Source: Zhengitettix transpicula (taxonomy: Eukaryota > Arthropoda > Insecta > Orthoptera > Tetrigidae). Taken from it: DNA of 64,000 bases. The notes under the pieces were generated by a model. That model saw nothing but the letters and a program-made list of their open reading frames with translations, was not told the origin of the DNA and did not search any database. The translations under genes were made by a program, and so were the position numbers. The stretch covers positions 210,038,746 to 210,102,745 of the forward strand of contig CM073590.1 of assembly GCA_037074705.1 (NCBI GenBank), given 5' to 3'. Below, piece after piece: positions 36,371-47,590 of this stretch (position 1 is its first letter; each line of letters opens with the position of its first letter).

Positions 36371-38562
36371 TAAAAGCAAACTAAAACTACAGTACAGTGG
36401 AATTTGCAACAGTCGCAGCTTCAAATAAGTTAATATAAATAATTATCCTATTATTACGATAAATAAATAACAAATGTGAATTGTAAAATGTAAACGGACG
36501 AAACCCACACTTTGAAATGTATAATTAATTTTTCAAACTGTACAATTGTATGTATAGTATTGGAATAAATGTGAATCGCAGAATACTTACGTAAACAAGC
36601 ACTATTTGTAATTTATTTATGGGTCGCCAATGACCAAGTTGTTAAAGCGACCATTATAAACTTTTAATAAAAATAAAAAAATGTCAAGATATTTATTTCA
36701 AATTCAATAAGTAATAAAATGTTTGGGAGAAATTTGTAGAACCGAGCCACAAGGTGGCTGAAATCATTGCGTGATTTTTGGTATTGTTGATAGTTAATAA
36801 TAACAATGTCAAAAAACCTGTTAGTATCTGCTAAATTGATAAAAAAAATTAGCAATAACAATGTTTCTAAAATTTTATTTAAAATATTTGTGACATTTTT
36901 CTGTTTATAGTCGATTTTTTAGTCTTATGTGCAACATTTTACATAAAAATCTTGAATATTTGATTTCTTTGTCTACAAATTTAACATATTACCAATGGAA
37001 ATTGTGGTTATGTGATTGAATAGCAGTGAATAATTTTCAACATTACATTTCAAATTGTTTTTATGTTCCTTAAATAGAGTTTTTAAAGAGCGTCTCGTTT
37101 GGCCAATATAACATGCTCTGTAGTCTAAGCAATTGATTTTTAAAAGTACATGATGTTTATCAGTTTTAGTAATATTTTTACTAAGTTTAACTTACTGGAA
37201 GACTTAAAAATATCTCGAATGTCATTATTATCAAACAAGCCAATTGAATGAATCCCAAAAAAGGGTGCAACTATAAAGGTTATTTAATTATTATGCTTTC
37301 TAACCGGTGATTTAATAATTTCGAACTTAATTTTAATAATTTTTCTCTGATATATTTTGTAAATAAATGTAAAGAATAAGACTGTAGTAGAAGGATATTA
37401 ATATTTTGTCACTATTATATTTTTGGTACCACTGATAAAAGAGGGATAAAACATCGATGCGGCCTAAGAGAAATAATGTATTCAGGAACGTCATTTTATA
37501 ATTTCAAGAATAAATGGTTTTAATAACTGTGATGAATGATACTAAGTTTGAGAGTATATTTTCTAAAACCTTTCATTCTTTACAAATTTAAGTGCATTAA
37601 ATATCGAAATATCACAGTTGTTTCTGACTTGAGCGCATTCTTTCAATGAAATCCGTGATATACCTACTGAACTATCATGGAATGCGGCTAATCTATTTCA
37701 AAGGAATGTGAGTGCTATAGAAAGGCAAGCTAATTAATTAGCAACTGATATATTTTCCAATCTACGAATTTGTCGTGGTTGTTTATAGTTTACTTGAGGT
37801 ATTTATTCTCTAATTTACGTTTCTTACAATGAAATTAGGTACAAAAACGTTTCTATAACAAACGAGTAGATAGTTACAACTTAGAGAGGTAACTAAGTCC
37901 TCCAGAGATTTCAATTGTAGCTTACAATTGAAAATAAGCAATACACAAGTTAATCGTCGTTGTAGGGCGTATTGACCAATTTTTTTTATTGTTGGAACAT
38001 AAAAAACTGATTAATAATTATAATTTTCTTATATCTCGCAAACTTAGGCCCGAATATTATTCTCAGTGCTTTCGTGTGCAAGAGACTGTGCGATATTTCA
38101 GTGTCCTAGTATTAAAATTTATTGTCGATTTTCCGGCGCAGTCCAAATATTTATATTTTCTCACCACGCCGCAACCAAGTGGGACTGAAGAAGTGATCTC
38201 GAGTGTCATCGTTCATATCAGCTTAACCGAAAACGATGGATTCAACACTATTACGGTCCATTTTGAACCAATAAATTTCACACTCCACCTCTATTCTGCT
38301 CAGGACTGAACATCAACTTGACTTTCCTAGTCAGTATTCAACTCAGTGACCCCCGAAACTTTGTTTTCGACAGCCATCCGGTTAGTCGACGTATTGTTTT
38401 TGTCTCCCCATTAATAACTCTAGGCGTGCTAGGAGCACCTTAGCCCCACAGAGTTGATTGCTAGATTGTAAGCTATATGTATATGCCAGGTTTTTATTAA
38501 ATTTTATCAATGTGTTTAAGAATTTATGCGGATAATTACACACGTAACTGGTTTTTTAAGGT
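36371..38562. other. Intergenic DNA, no gene recognised
   Basis: AT-rich. The 106-codon plus frame at 37989-38309 has no family resemblance I can name. A GC-richer patch lies at 38150-38460. Confidence 0.4.
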
Positions 38563-39070
38563 TAATATGCTACATGAAGGTAACCCGCGTGATTGAAACT
38601 ACCCTTTAATGGCATAGAAATGGATTTGAAAGAGGGAATACGGTAGGGTTAACTAGGGTCTCCGTTCTGCAGTTTAAGGATCCTACAAGACATTTGCCTA
38701 CAAGTGATGCAGGACAAACCCTAGAAAACGTGCATCAGGTAGGTCGGGCACTTAGTACTTGTCGCACGGTCTTACGATGGCGGGAGATGTGCTTGCTGTG
38801 GGTTTACAGAATTCCCTTCTCCGTGCCTCGACCAGTTTAGGACGCAGCTAGCCGATTATTCCAATGAGAATAGCGGACTACCCGTATCGTATGCCCACTG
38901 ACTGCGACCCCGGAACATACACATTAAAAAAAGGCCAGGTGCCTCGGCTTTTGGGAACCTTAGTTCAATAAACCAGAGAGAGGAGAAGGCATCCTCAAAG
39001 ATAGCCCCCTCAAGAGCTTTCTGGGAAGGTTCACCTGCGAGAGTATATCTCTCACAGTCTTCCTATCACA
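38563..39070 (-). mobile_element. SINE-like repeat, old near full-length minus copy
   Basis: All modules are present in order on the minus strand, but with more substitutions than other copies (for example GCTACATGAAGG, TTTAATGGCATAG). Its 5' end retains the CCTGCGAGAG block at about 39028. The tail T-run is short. It is the most diverged copy in the window and probably the oldest. Confidence 0.8.
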
Positions 39071-39078
39071 CATAAATG

Positions 39079-39343
39079 TTTTTTTTTTAGGGTAACATGC
39101 ACATGAGGGTAATCCACACGGTGGCAACTCCCCTTTAATAGCATAGAAAGGGATCTGAAAGGGGAGATGCGGAAGGGTAGAGGAAGGTAGCCAATGGGTT
39201 AACTAAGGCCCCCGGGCTATGGTTTAAGGATCCTACCCGGCAATTCGCCTAATAGGGATGCAGGGAAAACCGTAGAAAAACCTGCATCAGGTAGGTCGGG
39301 CATTTGGTACTTATTTCACGCCCTTCCGATGGCGGGAGAGACC
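39079..39343 (-). mobile_element. SINE-like repeat, 5'-truncated minus copy
   Basis: A T-run (39079-39089) is followed by the 3' module and the GATCCTACCCGGCA block. The copy stops after the CGCCCTTCCGATGGCGGGAG block. It lies immediately beside the older copy in the same orientation. Confidence 0.85.
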
Positions 39344-39344
39344 T

Positions 39345-40010
39345 GATCCGAGGCAAGGAAGTTTCGTTCACATTTGATATTAATGTATGCTCTTGACTCA
39401 AAGCAGTTGTTCACCATTGCTAAGGTGCTATTAGGAACCTCGTTCAAGCAATAGCAGGCGGGAAGTATTATACGCTCAGGAAGTATGTACATGGAGACAA
39501 AACGGAGATAAATCGTGGTTAATTATGAGCCGATTACTTGTCGCGGTGGTCGATTTATCTCGTGCGAATATTCGCGTAATTTTCCGTCGGTTGAGCGGCG
39601 CACAGACACCGCGAGTACGTTAAGGACTGCAACAAATCCCGACGGAGGATGTAACATTCCTGGCCAAGTGAAAACCCGTGTCCCTTGGACTAAAGCACAC
39701 GCGCTATGGAGTGATTCATGGGCGCATTTGCATGAAATATTCGCAGAGCCGATCGCTTGGCTATCATCGGCCGCCGTGGATTAATTTACAGACCGTGTGC
39801 GCGGTCGAAGCCACGATCTCCGAGATATCCTCGCAATTAAGGCTACGTCTCAGCCACAATGAACGACCGCGGAGGATAAAAGTGCTAACTTTCACGCCTC
39901 GGAGAAGGGCGACGACTCTCATAATCGCTGTGCACTTGCAATATGGTGAAGGAGAATTTCAACTCTATGGGCTGTATAATAAATTTCAAAAGTTATATTC
40001 GGCGAGATAA
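39345..40010. promoter_or_regulatory. CpG-rich island, candidate regulatory element
   Basis: Unusually GC- and CpG-rich for this window and apparently single-copy. It contains a perfect octamer ATTTGCAT (39726-39733) and GGATTAATTTA (about 39777-39787), a homeodomain-type site, within 60 bp of each other, with several CGATCG/CCGCCG words. Plus frames of 89 and 110 codons overlap out of frame with each other and are probably compositional. A conserved non-coding element or enhancer is my preferred reading; an unrecognised exon is possible. Confidence 0.35.
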
Positions 40011-40554
40011 TTTCAACAGTCGAAATAAATAATTGTTACAACATTCGTAAATATAAAATAAATTTTTATACTGAGTGCATTACAACTGAGACCAGACACA
40101 AGAATGTGCAGTGAATGACGTAAGTGCTACGGAAAGGTCGTATTCGAAAATTTCTCTAAAAATTTGGGATCCAGTTTTTGAGACGTAGAAACATAATCCG
40201 TAGCTATAAAATGGAAAATATAATTATATCTCATGTTAATACTATAGAACAGGGTTATACGAAAATTCATAAACTGTATCCGTGAACAATCATTAGTAAT
40301 ATAAATAACGAGTCTCTCCATTATAGGACTGTATTATTGGGTTGAATTTTGGAGTCGTTGACGTGTAATGCCTTGGCAATGGTATCGTGGGACAGCCACT
40401 TGCTCGCAGCAGTTTCTTTGGGATGTGAGGTCCAGATGTTTCTTAGATTCCTGCGTGCGAAGCTGAGAACCACATGGCGGAGAGAAGATCTGACGGTAAA
40501 CAATTCGCGAAGCAGCAAAAAGAGGTCATATTTTAAGACGCCTTGTGTTAGAAC
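40011..40554. other. tRNA upstream flank, no other gene
   Basis: 40011-40320 is AT-rich. 40321-40554 is less so and carries overlapping frames on both strands. The 96-codon minus frame reaches into the tRNA and owes its start to the tRNA complement, so it is not a gene. Confidence 0.55.
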
Positions 40555-40626
40555 GGGGGTATAGCTCAGTGGTAGAGCATTCGACTGCAGATCGAGAGGT
40601 CCCCGGTTCAAACCCGGGTGCCCCCT
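40555..40626 (+). tRNA. tRNA-Cys (GCA)
   Basis: A 72-nt cloverleaf with all arms. Acceptor stem GGGGGTA (40555-40561) pairs with TGCCCCC (40619-40625, one G-U), and the discriminator is U (40626), as expected for cysteine. The D-arm is GCTCAGTGGTAGAGC. The anticodon stem is TTCGA/TCGAG with loop CTGCAGA, giving anticodon GCA at 40587-40589. The T-arm is CCCCGGTTCAAACCCGGG. The internal promoter boxes are intact: box A TAGCTCAGTGG and box B GGTTCAAACCC (40605-40615). There is no intron and CCA is not encoded. A T4 terminator follows. Nothing suggests a pseudogene, and no other tRNA gene is in the window. Confidence 0.97.
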
Positions 40627-40630
40627 AACA

Positions 40631-40634
40631 TTTT
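40631..40634 (+). terminator. RNA polymerase III terminator (T4)
   Basis: A TTTT run four bases after the tRNA-Cys discriminator, the usual minimal pol III stop. Confidence 0.75.
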
Positions 40635-41148
40635 ACATCTACGATACGTGGATTGTGAATTTGGGAAATTTAATTAATTATAGTTAAATGAACATGATTA
40701 AAATTTGTTAACAACCAACGTAGTAAAGTATCAAAAGGAGCGTGGCAGTATTTTGGTGGGAGAGGAGTTATTTACTGCAAATGTCTAGGAATCCTTTTTG
40801 CTCAGGTGTAGGGCGGGAAGAACAAGTCTATTACACTTCTCTAAAAGCTTGGAAATCCTAACTTACCGAAATGACAATACAAATAAAGGGGAGCGGCAGC
40901 TCTAAACAGCTTCCCATGCTCCAGTATGACGCAGGTTGTTGGGATCCTTATAGAATACTAGTAAATCCTGAGAGACATTCAAAAAAATTTAATGCGGTGA
41001 CTTTATCTTGGTTAAGCTTTGCGCTCTATTTAAAATCGAACACGGGAAACAAAGCATGGAAAGACATACGGAAAGAAGTTTGAAAAAATTATATTAGAAG
41101 AGGTGATCACAAAATTAGAATGGAAACGAGACCCCAGGAAAATGATGT
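40635..41148. other. tRNA downstream flank
   Basis: No repeat recognised. A 70-codon plus frame (40871-41083) is unsupported. Confidence 0.45.
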
Positions 41149-41680
41149 AGACTAATTTTTTTTTTAGGGCAACAGGCTACATGAGGGTGATCCACATTGG
41201 GCAACTCCCCTTTAATAGCATAGGAAGGGATTTGAAAGGTGGGATGCGGAAGGGTAGAGGAAGGTAGCCAAGGGTTACTAGGGCCCCCGGGCTATGGTTT
41301 AAGGATCCTACCCGGCATTCGCCTAAAGAAATGCAGGGAAAACCCTAGAAAAACCTGCATCAGGAAGGTCGGGCATTGGGTACTTGTCCCACGCCCTTCC
41401 GATAGCGGGAGAGGAGTTTGCTGTGGGGACGCAGCATTACCTTCTCCGTGCCTCGGCCAGTTTAGGAGGCAGCTGGCCGACTATTCCAATAGAAATAGCG
41501 GACAACTCTTACCGTATGCCCAAGGTCTGTGATCCCGGAACATACACCTCTCAGAACAGGCCGAGGTTCCTCGGCTTGTGGGAACCTTAGTTCAAAAACG
41601 GAGAGGAAAAGGCACACCCAAAGGTAGCCCCTTCGTATCTCTCCTAAAAGATTCTGCCTGCGAGAGAACAGACTAATTTT
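41149..41680 (-). mobile_element. SINE-like repeat, full-length minus copy with target-site duplication
   Basis: AGACTAATTTT occurs at 41149-41159 and again at 41670-41680, an 11-bp target-site duplication. Between them lies a complete element of about 510 bp: T-run, AGGGCAACAGGCTACATGAG, all internal modules, the GCCGAGG..CCTCGG block, and the 5' end GCCTGCGAGAGAAC. This copy fixes both ends of the family and shows TPRT-style insertion with a poly(A) tail on the minus strand. The 97- and 68-codon plus frames and the 73-codon minus frame are recurring frames of the repeat. Confidence 0.92.
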
Positions 41681-41802
41681 CATACTTAAACAGATTTATA
41701 AAGAGCTGGAACAATTTACCTGCGACACTGTTCGGGGAGAATCTTCCATCAACATTAACGATTAAAGGTTGTATTTTTACGTCTGTTTGTATGAAATAGA
41801 TC

Positions 41803-42006
41803 ATGCAATTTTCTGACCAATTACAGACAATATTTTTATTGACTTATGACAACGTTTCGGTGCGTGTTCGCACCGTCCTCAGGTATTTTCTAAATATGCT
41901 AAATGTTAAAAAACGTTAGGAATGACCTGAGGAAGTAACAAAAACGTACCTCAACGTTGTCTTAAAACAATAAAAATATTATCTGTAATTGGTCAGAAAA
42001 CTGCAT
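41803..42006. mobile_element. Foldback element with the best hammerhead-like core
   Basis: Inverted arms of about 52 bp (41803-41854 and 41955-42006) share CAATAAAAATATT and TGTAATTGGTCAGAAAA. The minus-strand core is CTGAGGA (rc 41876-41882), one spare C, a perfect 6-bp stem GGTGCG/CGCACC (41869-41874 with 41859-41864) with a 4-nt loop, GAAAC (rc 41854-41858), then GTTGTC. This permits a 2-bp stem III with C at the cleavage position. The plus partner has CTGAGGA (41927-41933), but its stem and GAAAC box are decayed (CTCAAC at 41950-41955). Confidence 0.8.
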
Positions 42007-45000
42007 AATTAATAACGATTAAAAATAATACAAATAGATTCACGAAATACATAATTTCTTTTCTCTAAAAGAAATAACAATCATTAAAATGGTGGGGTGT
42101 TTTTCAGGACAGTTGATAGAACCAACAAATTAGGATCGTCTGTGCAGGAATCCGAAAAGAAATGTTGATGTGTGTTAAACTGTCTTTCGAAGCGCGTTTT
42201 CGGAAATGCAACGAAGTTAATGGTCGTAACTCTGAGCATTTAATAAATTTAAATTGTTTGTAATGTGAACATGAATTATGGTTATGTACAAGTTCTGTGT
42301 GTAAATAGATGGTATAAAGTCAATGTGTGTGAAAACCATTTCCGGTCTTATTTGTCCAATATCACATCACCCATCAACTCTAGAGGATAAATGTACTAAA
42401 CCTTTTATAATCAAAATTGAATGGTCTTTCCATTTCCGTAGAAAAAAAAATAAACAATCCGATTTTTAAAAAGTTATTTGACCTTGAAATAACGTTGAGA
42501 ATATCATTTTAAGGACGAGTTACGGTTACTTGCGTCCCCTTATGCATACTGCAAATTCTGTATGAAAAAATGTTCGATTTTTCCCTTCGTTTCGAATTAA
42601 AATGGCCTACGACACTATAAAATTCCTCACCCAGATAAGTACAAATAACAGGAAATAAATTGGGATAATGTTACGAACTACTTAAAATGTATAAGTGTGA
42701 ACGTTGACCATAACCAACAATCGTTATCAATTTTAAATATTGATGAGTAATTTTTTATCGACCGTGCTGTCACCAACTACTAAAATACCTCACTCTTTTG
42801 AAATTTCAAACGTGTCCATTAAAACGGAGTTTGTTTGTGGCTGACGTGATTAGTCTACATTGACCATTCGACAGTATTCACATTTTGTGCTGCTCCTCAA
42901 AACATCTTTATACAATTTTAACTTATAAGAGCTATTATGTCCCATTTTAAATGATCGTTCCCCCGCTTTGAGTGCGCGAAATTTTTTACGTGACTCGTTT
43001 CATAGCTGTATTTAATGACCTTTATTTTCTGTTCGAACAGCATGTGGTGAGAACCTACAGTTCAAATGTGTTCATTAGTATGCAATGATGTTTGTCTCAA
43101 TGGTCGTTTTATCTTAACTTAGCTCCGTAAAACAGTAATCAACTTTGCCTCAGACACTATTAACGCAAACAATAAAACCGAGTTTTAGACACCAGTCTCT
43201 TTCGTTTGGCTTTCTTTTACCGTTAAAGTTTATTTTCACCATTAATTTCAAATGAATGTAGTTGTGTAAGGAAACTGCTTTCGAACATGAGCTACTATAT
43301 TTTATTTAACTTCACCAACAAATAAGCTTCAAGTTTTTAAGTCACAGCTCCGACAGGCCTATTAGAAGGACAATAACTGATGCGCAAGCTACAGATATTA
43401 TTTTTTTATAGTTTAAACAAATGTATGCATAAAATTCTATTCATAAATACCACAGCCTAACAATTATTAGTAAACATAAATTTCGTAATATGACATCCTT
43501 TCATGTCAAATCGTAAACCTAGATTTATAGTTCTCGTTTTCTTCATGGGTTCAGTTTCCCATTATAAATACCGTAAATTATTCACCCTGGAGACTTCCAG
43601 GATCGTGCTGTTACATGTAAATATTTTGAGGATTGGGTAACTTATAAATTACACAATTAAAGTATTTTGAAACATTAAATTAAATTGTCACTATTTAACG
43701 GAATCAAAACGCTCTACTCCCAAGGTATTTGGTAGATTACTTTACCAGAAAAGTCGCTATTTTTTATATTAACATGATCAATACATTCTATATATCGATT
43801 AAAAGTATCTTAAATGTGCAAATTAATTGTTGAATAAGTGTAAAAGTAGTAGACATGTGTTTTCAAAACTTGACTATGGCGATCGTTATGCTGCTTCGGG
43901 TGATGCATCGATGGACTCCAGCTGAACAACACACATCCAATTCTGGACTTTCAAGTTCCTCTCAGTCGGTTGTGTCGTTTAATTTTTTTTAAATTCAATT
44001 AGTCCTTTACACAACACTGAAGTAAAATAAATATTCAAGGATGAAGAACAAAGACAGCAAGAAAGTAAAGCACGTACAAAAAATGAAAACGCAAATAAAA
44101 ATTTTATATAAAATAGTCAATTTGTAATAGAGAAAGCAAATTAAAATAGATAAATGTATGAGTGATAAGGACTTGCACATAAACAGGAAAGGCAAAATCG
44201 GTACAAAAATTTTAAAATATTTAGAAATAGTAAAATTGAGTTTAATTTATCATTTTACTGTTAATTAATACTCACTTATTATTCACATAAATTAACTTTG
44301 AATGTCTTGCCATCCACTATTATGAGATGACGCGTTTATTATCAAAGCCAGCTAAATATATTTTCCAAAAATATTTATAAGATCGAACAATGTACGAAAA
44401 CTATAAATGATCAGAAGATAATAGAATATTTAATTTTAAATTAGTTTCATACATATTTGTTATTGTAGTACACTTTTGTTCTAATAGATGGATGACTTTA
44501 AACTATGAAGTGAAAGTTGAAAATTTTTGTTTCTCGACGCTTGACTCCAAACGCCTCAAATTACTAATTTTCTTACTTCTTAGTTCCTCGCCGAGCGTAC
44601 CAGTAACATTCTCTCGTTTCTCAGCGGCACAATCATCACTTAAACCACAAGTTGCTCATTCTGAAACCGCCGTGTTCTGTCCTAAGATCCTTAAATTAAT
44701 ATTGAAAACGAACGCAAATTTTAATCAAAATCACTCGTCATCTACTGTAGGCCCTTTATTGTACATACTGCAGTAGCGCAGTACCAGAAAATGAATAATA
44801 AAAAAATATGTGCCTTTGGAAATTTTAATTACATCTTGGACGCAACCTGAATATTAACGAATATCTAACGAGGGGACTTTAATCAAATTAAAGAATCAAA
44901 TTTAATAGAATAAGACATTTAATATACTCGGTAGTTTCCTTTCACTACGTTATTGCTTGTAATTTACCACTGGTTAAGGATAAACCGTTGTGGTTTTCGT

Positions 45001-45738
45001 TGCAATAATTCGGGTTGCACATCCAGAAATAAAACCTCAGCATTTACCAGATACTGGACCAGCGAAGACCTGGAAGACGTGTCACCTCCGGTACAGTAGT
45101 ATTCACTCTCAGAGCTAGATATCAAGTGTTCATTCTAAAAGTTCTCTACATGGACTTTCGTTCTGGTTTCTTCTGATTGGTTATTATAATCCGGTGACAG
45201 GGCACTCTGTTCGTCCCTTACACGTACAGATTGGAGAAGATACCCCTGAAGAAGACTGACGGAATTCGTTTCTGCCAATCACGTCGCCCCAGTTTATCTT
45301 ACTGTCTTTCTTCGTTAACTTTGACTCGTACAGCGGTCTTTGACCGAACCCCAAAATTGTCAATCGGCTTCTGGATTTACCCCTAATCAGAATGGTACTG
45401 GAGGAGTCCTCCGTTGCCTCCAGCCTCTAGCAAGCACCAGGTCTAAGCCTTTTCTTAAATTAAATATGTATATAATTAATAAATAAGAAATTTGGAAAAT
45501 TGTCGCAGTATGCTGCAGAAATCAACTATACTGAGATTTTTAATTGATTTGTAATGAGATATATTTAACGATAAATTAAATGAATTTAGATTAATAATTT
45601 TTTTTATTTAACGTTTCGTTAATTTTTTATACCCTATTCAGGTAGTGGTCCAGCTGAAAGGTTTGACTTGACATTATAAACGTTTCCTCAATCGGATTTA
45701 TCATGCTAAATTAATTTTTTAATAGTAAAAAGCATGTT
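42007..45738. other. Intergenic DNA, no gene recognised
   Basis: 42100-43700 is of mixed composition without recognisable repeats. 44990-45440 is GC-richer and contains no open frame of note. At 45610-45640 the minus strand has CTGAATA, then GAAACG, a weak relative of the hammerhead-like family. The 94-codon plus frame at 44492-44776 is unsupported. Confidence 0.4.
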
Positions 45739-45739
45739 A

Positions 45740-45920
45740 CACAAGTTTCTGGGATCCTTGTCCTTTTCGTCAGGTGCTAAGAAGAGCCTAGAGAAACACA
45801 ACCGCACCAGTCAGTTGACAACACTCAAAAGCCTATTTCTAGTGTTGTCAACTGACTGGTGCAGTTGTGTTTCTCTAGGCTGACGAAAGGTAAAAGGATC
45901 CTAGAAACGTTGTCTGGTAC
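45740..45920. mobile_element. Palindromic element, hammerhead-like cores on both arms
   Basis: The arms 45743-45826 and 45840-45914 are nearly perfect inverted copies apart from an indel of about 12 bp (GAAGAGC side missing on the right). The plus core is CTGACGA (45880-45886), A, AGG/CCT stem (45888-45890 with 45900-45902), A, GAAAC (45904-45908), then GTTGTC, giving C at the cleavage position. The minus core is CTGACGA (rc 45767-45773), a weaker stem, and GAAAC (rc 45745-45749). Sister of the 52.5-kb palindrome. Confidence 0.78.
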
Positions 45921-46983
45921 TTACGATACCCCTTTTTTTTTGTCCGTATTCTTATTCATTATTTTCAATCACACGTAAATTTTTTCTGTTAAAAATTATA
46001 TTAATTGGTCGTTAAATTTATCATTTTATAATTTAAAACAGACGTTAAAATAAAATATAATGTATTTGTACTTAAGTACTGACAATATCAAGGAATCATG
46101 ACTTATCCAACAGATTGTCACGAGTATTACAAAGATAAGAAAAGGAAATTTTTTGCATGGTGTATTGCTGTAATCTGTAAAAGAAATATAAAATCAAATT
46201 TTGTAACAAAATATGAAAGTATGGAGTTAATAATTTATTTGCCATTTCTCCTCAAATTTGTTGCAGACTCTGCTTGTTTCAACAGACATGAGTTTTTAAA
46301 TTAACAGATGTACGGTCCCTTTCCTACGCACTTTTACAATTAAACTACACTTTAAGTGTTTATGAAGATTTTTTTAACAGTCATCAGTTGTATCGCAATG
46401 TTGCCGTTCCGAGTTTTCCAGCTCCAAGGATTACGAATATATATGAAACTCAGTGATGAATCAAATATCGTGATTCCTTTGAGATTCTACGAACAGGACA
46501 TATTTTAGGTAATTTATTCAAAGTTACTTGTGACACGGTGTTTGATGCTGTTGATCCCGCACGCCCGTTTCGGCAAAATTTACATTAATCTCCCCGTAAT
46601 CCAATACTAGCTGTGGGCTAGTTACCTATATCGGTATTACCGCTTTGAAGTTCCTCGTTCAACCGCTGATCTGATATTAACGCCGCAACGTCAAAAATAA
46701 TTTACCGTGGGCGACTTGTTGCTATGGTATTGATGACCGCGTTATCAAACCTGATGATGTGTTTGGAAGTAGTCCATTGCCGTCGGTGGTGGTGGTGGTG
46801 GTGCGTACCAGAAACGTAAAATTATATTAATACACGATAATGTCAGTGAGGATGAATAGAATATGTGGGCCTGTTTATAAAACACCGACCCGTTATAAAG
46901 ATTCTCGTTATTACATAACATGGAAGATAAAGCTGAAAATTAATTAAAACAATCAGATGTAATTAATAAAAAAACTTAAAAGT
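45921..46983. other. Intergenic DNA, no gene recognised
   Basis: The flank 45945-45980 is homologous to the right flank of the 52.5-kb palindrome (TTATT.ATTATTTTCAATCA words), so the element may extend to there. A (GGT)n run lies at 46784-46803. Confidence 0.5.
46784..46803. repeat. (GGT)n microsatellite
   Basis: About six GGT triplets in a row. Confidence 0.85.
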
Positions 46984-46984
46984 T

Positions 46985-47419
46985 ATTTTTTTTAGGGCAA
47001 CAGGCTACATGAGGGTGATCCACATTGGGCAACTCCCCTTTAATAGCATAGGAAGGGATTTGAAAGGGGGGAAGCGGAAGGGTAGAGGAAGGTAGCCAAG
47101 GGTTAACCAGGGTCCCCGGGCTATGGTTTAAGGATCCTACCCGGCATTCGCCTAAAGAAATGCAGGACAAACCCTAGAAAAACCTGCATCAGGTAGGTCG
47201 GGCATTGGGTACTTGTCCCACGCCCTTCCGATAGCGGGAGAGGAATTTGCTGTGGGGATGCAGCATTCCCTTCTCCGTGCCTCGACCAGTTTTGGAGGCA
47301 GCAGGCCGACTATTCCAATGGGAATAGCGTACAACTCTTACAGTATGCCCAAGGTCTGTGACCCCGGAACATACACTTCTCTGAACAGGCCGAGGTGCCA
47401 CGGCTTGTGGGAACCTTAG
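46985..47419 (-). mobile_element. SINE-like repeat, 5'-truncated minus copy
   Basis: A T-run, then AGGGCAACAGGCTACATGAG and all modules up to CGGCTTGTGGGAACCTTAG. The 5' hairpin region is missing: sequence changes at 47420 into the hammerhead-like inverted repeat. Minus frames of 60 and 94 codons and a plus frame of 68 codons recur in other copies. Confidence 0.88.
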
Positions 47420-47590
47420 TGTTTCGTCTTCAATACAGGACTTTATCCAACATTTCGGCTGCAAGCAGAGCATGAATATGAATAATGTGGCATTTCATCG
47501 AAATTAATTACATCAATATTCACCTGATGAAGTTCTAGATTGAGGACGAAACGTTGTGAATTTTGTTTTATTTTTGTTAATAAGTTACAA
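47420..47590. mobile_element. Inverted pair of hammerhead-like cores
   Basis: The plus core is perfect in its boxes: CTGATGA (47524-47530), A, GTTC/GGAC stem with one wobble (47532-47535 with 47544-47547), GAAAC (47548-47552), then GTTGTG. The minus partner at 47420-47465 keeps GACGAAAC and an AAGTCC..GAAGAC-like stem region, but its CTGATGA box is decayed. The plus cleavage-position base would be G, which predicts poor or no cleavage. The left half directly abuts the truncated SINE-like copy. Confidence 0.68.

Noticed and set aside
37989..38309. 106-codon plus frame
   Set aside because: Looks moderately coding-like in its C-terminal half, but there is no recognisable family, start context or splice evidence.
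39515..40010. Overlapping 89- and 110-codon plus frames
   Set aside because: They overlap out of frame, show no family match, and lie in a CpG-rich island where stops are rare.
40321..40611. 96-codon minus frame ending near the tRNA
   Set aside because: Its start lies within the complement of tRNA-Cys, a well-known source of false protein calls.
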